Shown one piece after another: positions 57,235 through 64,000 of a stretch of 64,000 nucleotides of DNA. How positions within the stretch are numbered: the stretch's first letter is position 1; each line of letters opens with the position of its first letter. The position numbers and the translations under genes are program-made. The notes below the pieces were generated by a model that saw only the letters and a program-made list of their open reading frames with translations, did no database searches and had not been told where the DNA came from. The stretch is from Gigaspora margarita (taxonomy: Eukaryota; Glomeromycota; Glomeromycetes; Diversisporales; Gigasporaceae). Location of the stretch: contig WTPW01000580.1 in assembly GCA_009809945.1 (NCBI GenBank), positions 62,001 to 126,000 of the forward strand. Reading direction: 5' to 3'.

Positions 57235-57380
57235 TATAAATAATTTTATACAGAACTTGTTATTTCATTGTATGTAGTTAAAATTAACTCAAACTTATCT
57301 ACATACTTAGTTGAAATTACAATAATTCTGATACAAACACAATCACATATAATAGTTACTGTAACATGTTAGTAATAGAT

Positions 57381-59015
57381 AAAATAATGAATAAAGACTA
57401 TAATCTAGAATACATGTAATGAAAAGCAATATAGAACAGTTAAATAAAAAATGAATTAAAAAAAATAAAGCAATAAGTTAGCTACTTAATTGTGATATAA
57501 AAGATTGAAATAATAAAATTTTATATATAACTTGAAGTATATAAAAAACTCTACAAATAATACTACAAACTAACAAATAATATGTAAAAACTACAAAATA
57601 AACATCAAACAATTTCTCATCATTATTAATACAAATCTTATTTGTTTTCTATAAATAACATAAAATTGATAAAAGTTTAAGAATTTCACTACAATACAAT
57701 AGAGCATATTCTATCCTAACTCCCTTTAAATAACTCAAGCATCTAGTTAATAAATCTGATTTTTGGCTAGTGCCAGTTTGCTTTATTGCATTTACTAGTG
57801 ATATTGGCCAATCAGAATGCAATATTAGGTGTAATGTGATGATCAAACCAACAATTGCTTTTTTTAAAAAGTCAAAATTTCACCTTTTATGCACTAACAA
57901 AAAAAAATTTCCTGCAAAATTTTAGTATAATATCACCTACTAACCCTAATCCAAACTCTAATGGATGTCCATTGTAGCAATGTGACTTATTACCTAATTA
58001 CACTTCTCATGCTTTTTTCTATTTTATAAGATTCTGTTTATTTACACTTGTTCATTTTAATTGCTTCAATTTATCAAATCTCTTTATATTAGACTTTAAT
58101 TATACTCTTACTGATTATAAACCAAACTACAATGTTTTTTACTCTTTCTCACCTAAAAATATACTAGGTTGCTTTTTAATATAACTATCAAGCAATTATA
58201 ATACAAGTTCACCATGAGAGTTTTTCTGAATAATTTTTTTACACTTATAAAAAAAAATAAAATTTTATGTCACTCTTATATTCATTGCAAAGTTTTCAAT
58301 TACATTAAATTACCTTGTACATTTTTAAATTCATAAGACAAAATCTAGCTTATTTGTTAAAAATTTTTCATCGTTTAATTAACCTCTCATACCCATTTTT
58401 ACATTCATAAAAAAGTTTTTATTAATACTGAAAAAATTATGCCCAACCATTTATGAGATAGATCCACTTTTCTAGAAAAAAAAAGAAACACTCTAAATAA
58501 AAATCACTATCTCTATTAGATACTCCTTATATTCTTTATAAAGAACTTTTTTCTCTCTAAATTTTTGAATTTTTTAAATCCAAAGAGTTCATTATACCAC
58601 ATAGCTATACATTATAAAAAAATAGCTTATTGGCTAAATTAATTACTTTTTTAAAAAGTTAAATTTCGATCTTACAAATTTAAATTTTTATTCTTATATT
58701 TTTTAGAAATCTTTGTAATAAAGTATCGATAAGGAAACTCTAAAAATAGATTTGTAATACCTTATTTTCATATTTTGAATTTCTTTTAAAACTTGTATAA
58801 AAATACGATTGATCTCTTAATCACAATAACATTCTTTATCTTTTAATTTATAAATAACGTATATCAATAGTGTAAATTAACACTAAATACATATACATTG
58901 CACTTAGTTATAAATCTTGAATTAATAATTAATCTATGTATTTATTAGACCTGAATATTAAAATAACCTTAAAAACTTCTCTTCATGCAATATAAAATAG
59001 TCTAATTTCTACTTC
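57381..59015. other. AT-rich stretch without genes
   Basis: About 57780-57960 contains GATATTGGCCAATCAGAATG and ACCCTAATCCAAACTC and may be half of a GGCCAATCA-type MITE like the one at 23543. The rest is plain AT-rich sequence. Confidence 0.35.
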
Positions 59016-59053
59016 CCGTTCCTGGTTTCGCGCAACTGCGTTGCGCAGCTACT
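59016..59053 (-). repeat. ACCAGG/GCGCAAC motif at the border of block B'
   Basis: Minus strand reads TAGCTGCGCAACGCAGTTGC followed by GCGAAACCAGGAACGGG. The GCGCAAC/GTTGCGC pair is a perfect inverted repeat around GCA. The same order occurs on the plus strand at 17452-17487. It lies immediately outside the B' homology. Confidence 0.6.
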
Positions 59054-59160
59054 TATTTGACAGATTAGAATTATTTAATCGCAAAGAACTATTTTTTCAG
59101 ACTAATCTTTATAGAACGTAATTTGTAAAAGATTATGAAAATTTACAAAGTACCAAACTA

Positions 59161-60457
59161 TTAAGTTTTAGAAACTGTAGGAATAGTAATATTAATTTTA
59201 TCTGAAACTGAACTTAAAATTGAATTTATCGTTGTAGATCCACTAAAAACTTCACTAAGAGTACCATTAATAAAATTTTTACGAGTAAAACAGAGTATAC
59301 CATTCAGACTTAGCATATTTTGATCTTGCTTATAAGAAAATACAGGCCCTCCACTATCACCTCCAGTGCTAATCATACTTGAAATAACTATATCCGCAAA
59401 AAAACCAGTCTCTCTAGCTGAATTAAATCCATTTAACACTTCACATATCCACATTCAACATGTGAATTTATGCCAGAATGACATGAATGAACACCATTGC
59501 TAGATACTTCTATTAAATCTTCTATGAATAAATTAGTATTTATTGAATCCCTTATAACTGGTTCTGGTTCAACTTTTCATTTGTTATAAAGATTAACCAA
59601 AAATCTATATGTTCATTACGATAAATCATTGAGCCAATATAAGCTGCGCGTGTAAGGTTTGAGTTCCACGGGGTGCGATAAACTTGAGCTCCAGGAATAT
59701 AGCAATGCGCTGCTAATCCAAAGTAATCTTTATTATGATTTTCTTTTGCCCAAAAACCCAATGAACAAAGGAGTCCTTTTTCTAACCTTTTATTCTCCAG
59801 AATTACACCGTCTCCACCAGACGCTCTTACGACAATTTCATTTCTCTTTTCATGTTTTAGATTACTTGGATTAGATGTATTATTATTTGTTGTGCTACTC
59901 TTTAAACCACATTCGAGATATTTGAAAATTGGATAAAGTGCTGCATCTCTAATCGACCTTTCAAATCGTATATTGGCTGTAAGATTACGTTCTTCTTCAC
60001 ACATAATTAAAACAATATTAATAATTTTTGAATCAATATTACTCATACATTCTGTTTCATTGAAGAGAGTTCTCAATAATATGTCTACGAATCTTGAATT
60101 CACTATAAATGTAGAATTAGATACTTTTGTAAAGTTTAAAAAGTTTACATATTGATTTATCTCGGGAAGCTTCTTAATTTCCTCGGCTCTAGTGAAATTT
60201 AGTGTATAAACAAAAATCTTATTTTGTAATACATCAATATAAGTTCCTCCAAAATTATGGTCATCCAAGAATTGCTTTAATGTAACATCCACCATAGATA
60301 GATTCTTCTCAATACTTAAATATTTAGGTATTTCATCATTGTCTATATTCCACAATCTTGCTAATGGTTCCTTTGATCCTTCTTGACTATGAATCATCAA
60401 ACAATTTGGCAATATAAAAACAATTAATATGCTTATTAAAATGTAAAGGTATTTCAT
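59161..60457 (-). pseudogene. Secreted S1 (trypsin-like) serine protease, frame-disrupted copy 2
   Basis: Paralogue of 20845-22194. From ATG at 60457 it has the same signal peptide, propeptide (FLDDHNFGGTYIDVLQNK) and N-terminal half of the protease domain with His in GLAAHCYIPG and Asp in HIDFWLIFI. Here the Gly after DF is Trp, next to the catalytic Asp. A one-base loss in an A run near 59575 shifts the frame after NEK, so the first frame ends at 59552. A second small loss near 59440, after CGYV, shifts it again. The Ser motif STGGDSGGPVFS lies in the last frame (59454-59161), which ends with the presumably original C-terminus INITIPTVSKT. Its disruptions differ from those of copy 1, so the two copies decayed separately or carry independent sequencing errors in A/T runs. 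Confidence 0.85.
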
Positions 60458-60534
60458 TATTATTATTCGTAATATTAATTTAGCAATATTTTAGTAATTG
60501 TTCGGGATAATTTCTATAGGTGCAGGAATATGAT

Positions 60535-61214
60535 TAGAGATGGGCAAATCGCGGTTTTTTCAAAAATCCCGCGCGGGATCGGATTACAAATTTCCGAGTT
60601 TCTTAATTTTGTCTAATAAAAAAAAAACCATGCGGAATTTATTATTGAAAATTAATTTTCTTGTTCAAATTAGTTATTTCTTATAAATCTTAGTTTATTC
60701 TAAATAAAAAAACTTATATGAATTTTTGTTTATATATAAAATGGGTAAAATTTGCATAAAGAATTCTTATAATATTTAAAGTATAAAGTAATTTAATCTT
60801 ATTGATTTTATACATATGAAATATTAAATTTTAACTAATTCAGATTTTACATAATTAAATTAAATAAATAATTAAATTAATTATTTTTAATACTGCAAAT
60901 TAGAGGTGCGAATTATAAACTATAAAAATGTAGTTTTAAAATAAACAACAGTTTATTTATATGTATTGTAATTTACGGATCACATCTCTACTGTAAATAA
61001 ATTTTATACAGAAGTGCATGTAACTATAAAATGCATTATAATATATGTGAAACGATATAAAGGCAAATATATGTATCGATGCATATCAAATGCCAATAGG
61101 AATTGGCCTAGAGATGTTAATGCAGGCCAGATAATATGGTAATGCCGGCCGGATAATTTTTATTTTGGGATCATATTAAAAATCCCGCGCGGATCACGCG
61201 CGTGCCCATCTCTA
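60535..61214. mobile_element. Nested hAT (Ac-like) non-autonomous element
   Basis: Ends TAGAGATGGGCA and TGCCCATCTCTA are perfect inverses and typical of hAT-Ac elements. Flanked by AATATGAT at 60527-60534 and 61215-61222. Both ends contain a CCCGCGCGGGAT-like block. 680 bp, AT-rich centre, no transposase. CpGs at the ends are intact, so the insertion appears recent. Confidence 0.9.
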
Positions 61215-61340
61215 AATATGATTGGTGACGTAACCCTTTTTACGCCCCGATTGCTGTAACTTGAGATATGACGATACGTCAAAAGGACCTCGACTCACAT
61301 ATGCCGTAACAGTTTGCATGGGCCGTAACAGTACCGTAAC

Positions 61341-61529
61341 AATTGACATGTGCCGTAATATTTAATATGTGCTTTACATTTAATACATTGTATTCAATAT
61401 TTGACACGTAATATATAATTTTTATTTGCATGTGCCGTAACAATTGACGTGTTGTAATATTTAATATGTGCTATAGCATTTAATACATTGTATTTCAATA
61501 TTTGACACGTAATATATAATTTTTATTGT
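61341..61529. repeat. ~101-bp direct repeat
   Basis: CAATTGACATGTGCCGTAAT at about 61340 recurs near 61441, and both copies run through TTTAATATGTGCT, TTTAATACATTGTATT, AATATTTGACACGTAATA and TATAATTTTTAT. It lies inside the 60515 element. Confidence 0.8.
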
Positions 61530-61690
61530 TTAATGCGAATTCTCGAAGAAAAATAATTTAACGGGCTTTTTTTTTAAAGCAAGAATAATATTTTAAATAT
61601 CGAAATACAGTATCTAATTCATAACATTATTGAATTAATAATTGCTAAACTTCTAACTTAATTCAGTAGCTATTTAATTCAACACGATAT

Positions 61691-62062
61691 TTAAAACAGA
61701 ATCAACAAGATCCTCAGGATGATGACATTTTCTTCAACACTAGTCTCCGAATTATTAAAAGTAAATTCGAAACGGTACATTGTCTCTTTCTTGTCCCGGA
61801 AATTTACAAAATCTCCTAAAATTAAATTATTCTGGAATAATAAACTTAGATCGCCTTCATATGTATTATTATTTTCATTTACTTCGTCTACAATATTATC
61901 ATCAAGACAATCGTCAATATCTTTATCAGTTGTTGCAAGCTTTACCATTTCACGTAATTCAAATTCGGTTAACTCAGCATCAACATTACGTATATTATAT
62001 CTTACATCACTTCTAATTTCAGAGTTACATACCAGATACAAAAACTCAGTTACAGCAAACAT
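61691..62062 (-). CDS. Uncharacterised acidic 123-residue frame inside a DNA element
   Basis: Starts MFAVTEFLYLVCNSEIRSDV and is rich in Asp, Glu and Asn (DKDIDDCLDDNIVDEVNENN), with a central TYEGDLSLLFQNN segment. The opposite-strand frame of similar length (61719-62090) has a Ser/Leu-rich composition typical of an antisense shadow, so the minus strand is preferred. No signal peptide; no recognised domain. The C-terminus (VIILRILLILF) is abruptly hydrophobic and may be a run-out of a truncated frame. It is the only coding candidate of the element at 60515-62154 and may be a captured or eroded gene. Whether it is expressed is unknown. Confidence 0.4.
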   Translation of the reverse strand: MFAVTEFLYLVCNSEIRSDVRYNIRNVDAELTEFELREMVKLATTDKDIDDCLDDNIVDEVNENNNTYEGDLSLLFQNNLILGDFVNFRDKKETMYRFEFTFNNSETSVEENVIILRILLILF

Positions 62063-64000
62063 CGGCTATTATGCCATATGTCTGTTATAGCACTTTTGAC
62101 GTAACTACGTAACTTTTTGACGTGACCATACGTCACCAAGTTCCTGCACCTATAATAATTTCAGTTATCAACTGCTTAACTAAATTAATTAATTTCAACA
62201 ATTCTAGTTTTAATTCTTGTCGGAAAATGAATTGATATTTATAATAAATAAATAATTGTAAAGTGGATTTTTTTTGTGTCATTGGTTTGTCTCACACTTA
62301 AATGAAATGAATTTTAATTAGTGAGCACATAATTGAAATATTTATTTCAAATACAAACTTATATCACCCAAAGATCAGCTGCGTACGTACGTACATTTTA
62401 AAATCAATTTTATTACGTTAATTTTGTATGAAAATAAAACTGGTAATAATCATATTATAAGTAATCATTTTTCAAGAAAATAATACCAATAATGCAAATC
62501 ATTAGACGTTTTTCATGGCAGAAAAGGATGTTTTATTTAAAATCAAATAAGATAGATTCTTTATTGTAAATAATATAGCCAATATTAAAAATAATTGACT
62601 AATTTAGATGATAGATTGATAAACAATGAATGTAAAGAACGGAATGTTTGGTTGCATAAACAATTATTAATCAGCATAAAGTACTAACGTACTATAATTT
62701 CTCGAAGACAATGCTTAGTATCACTAGAATTTTGACCAGGGATGACTTGATGACTTTTTACATATTTGATATAGATATTGACTAATTCTGATCAGAAAAA
62801 TTGTTCTAACAAAAAATATCAGATCAGCCGATCTGCACGAGATTTTTAGACCGACTAGGTCATGATTTTTCCATCGGCCCGTATCACTAGGCGAGACATT
62901 TAATAGGGTTCCTTTAAAGTTACGGGAACAAATATCTAAACACAACCTAAGACTCGCATCACTCATGACTCTTAGCTAACATCCTTTTTTCTCTACTACA
63001 TTAATCTTTGCCTTTCAATGGTTATTTTCTACTTCATTTAGACATAAAATATTTATTCACCGCAACAACATTGTAAGAAAAACTATTGTGCCAAGATGAA
63101 ATGCGTGATTACATGATGTATGAAAATGGTTCTAGACAAATTGATCCTTTTAATAAAGTTCTTTTCACATTCATCGTATGATTATTAAAACCACCTTTGT
63201 TGGAAATTTTGAGTCCTTATGCCCATGTGTCAATCTTGATCAATTTGCTGATTTATACTAACAACATAAATTTATTTTAATAAATTAAAGCGTTAGAATT
63301 TATAGTAGTGATACGGACCGATGAAAAAATCATGGACCGAGGCCGATCCCAAAAAAGCTCGGACCGGTCGACCGGGCCGACCTTTTGCTGGTGTAATAAG
63401 GCCACGCGTTAATTTTCAACGTCCCTAGCTCTCCCACAAAAAAATTGTAATATTGGCCAATCGAATTTCAGGATCCGGTGTATCGTAAATTTCGAAACGA
63501 AACCACCTTTTTGCAGAAAACAAAAATAGCTTTAAATTTTAATTAGGAAACCACTATTGCGGTCTAATTAAAAATGTCCCTCTTGAAATTTTACTAATGG
63601 GACATTCTAACAACTATAACGCGTTTTTAGGTTTATACGCAACTTTTTACTTAGAAAACAAAAAACGTTGCTACCTAAGTCTTAATTTTCGGTTTGCATA
63701 ACATGGAACCAGAAAATACTGAAAATTCTGGATTTTTTTTCGGATCTATCGGGTAATTCCGGAAAATTAAGTTCACCTTCAGGCGTCACCGGAAGAAAAA
63801 TTAAATAGCAATAATGGAATAATTGGCTCGATTGGAATTAAAAATTTTTTTTTTGAAAAATTGGGTCAGCGGGTTATGCAAAACGAAAATTATCTTTGCT
63901 GGCCTTATAGCAATTTTATATGTTTTTATTATAATTATATATATATATATATATAAATTTACTATTAAAATTAGCGTGTGACTGCTATTTAAAAATCACA

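Larger units (their letters stand above)
52860..57380. repeat. Degenerate ~107-bp satellite array, interrupted by inserted elements
   Basis: Monomers repeat AGTAAGTTCTGTAACAGAAT, TATTTATAGTAACTCATGAT, AATGCAAACTAACTCA and CATATATTATGGTCACTAGA. Copies are strongly diverged and sometimes partial. By eye there are about 25 units from 52860 to 55926, a short inverted stretch to 56050, and a remnant at 57240-57380. Orientation flips at a perfect palindrome centred on 55926. Four elements are inserted (53572, 54236, 55678, 56058). No coding function; a heterochromatic satellite is the likeliest reading. Confidence 0.8.
60515..62154. mobile_element. DNA element with 8-bp ATAATTTC duplication, nested by a hAT element
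   Basis: Ends TATAGGTGCAGGAA and TTCCTGCACCTATA are perfect inverses, flanked by ATAATTTC at 60507-60514 and 62155-62162; block B (near 22230) shows the uninterrupted site. Subterminal GGTGACGTA words occur at both ends. Removing the inner hAT element and its duplicated target leaves about 950 bp. It carries one minus-strand frame (61691-62062) and a ~101-bp direct repeat (61341-61529). The 8-bp duplication fits several superfamilies, so the class is open. Confidence 0.85.
59054..64000. repeat. Duplicated block B' (second copy)
   Basis: Same content and orientation as 20728-24200: decayed protease gene, upstream region, inverted-repeat element (about 62843-63362), truncated GGCCAATCA MITE (from about 63432), and the AT-rich segment at the end. 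It differs by one 1640-bp nested insertion (60515-62154), by the lack of the 53-bp duplication, and by scattered small indels. No other gene lies in it. Confidence 0.9.

Noticed and set aside
59973-60155. 60-residue plus-strand frame (also 59659-59874, 21476-21673)
   Set aside because: Antisense shadows of the protease pseudogenes.
61719-62090. 123-residue plus-strand frame
   Set aside because: Antisense to the minus-strand acidic frame; Ser/Leu-rich composition is typical of a shadow.

Overview
The window looks like nuclear DNA of an AT-rich early-diverging fungus. Arbuscular mycorrhizal fungi (Glomeromycotina, Rhizophagus-like) are the best fit. The reasons are an F-box plus NLRC3-type leucine-rich-repeat gene, secreted trypsin-like protease genes with a long propeptide, Sel1-like repeat fragments, a DUF6940-like gene, very few genes per kilobase, and an extreme load of short terminal-inverted-repeat (TIR) elements. 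This assignment is inference; no rRNA or other marker gene is present.

Layout. 1-16 kb is repeat-rich and mostly poor in CpG: a palindromic foldback, degenerate tandem repeats, a MITE, a broken LINE (5.2-7.06 kb), a hAT-type MITE, one small secreted-protein gene (9.12-9.61 kb) behind a tandemly duplicated upstream region, and two pogo-like elements. 16.1-34.9 kb keeps CpG and holds most genes: a decayed S1 protease gene (minus strand, 20.85-22.19 kb), an F-box/LRR gene (24.78-26.49 kb), an unrecognised 178-residue gene (32.08-32.61 kb) and a DUF6940-like gene (33.63-34.49 kb). 35-59 kb is CpG-depleted and almost entirely repeats: pogo-like MITEs, palindrome clusters, a nested DNA-transposon/LTR-retrotransposon composite (44.17-50.58 kb), a ~107-bp satellite array (52.9-57.4 kb) carrying four inserted elements, and a hAT-type foldback with an 8-bp target duplication. 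59-64 kb is again CpG-bearing and is a second copy of the protease block.

Two duplications tie the window together. Block A (about 16.9-20.73 kb) has an older, CpG-eroded copy A' (about 43.04-50.98 kb). Block B (about 20.73-24.2 kb) has a younger copy B' (59.05 kb to the window end). Comparing the copies gives natural empty sites for several elements: two MITEs and a ~2-kb insertion in A, a 6.4-kb composite in A', and a nested 1.64-kb insertion in B'. It also shows that A' lost its CpGs by C-to-T and G-to-A changes, as expected from cytosine methylation.

There is no operon-like organisation; the genes are single-exon and independent. The main unexplained signals are a dispersed repeat whose modules start with ACCAGGAACGGAG and can sit head to tail, a short GCGCAAC-palindrome motif near it, sequence modules shared by otherwise different MITE families, and an LTR element whose interior carries Sel1-like repeat sequence. 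Percent identities and repeat counts are by eye.
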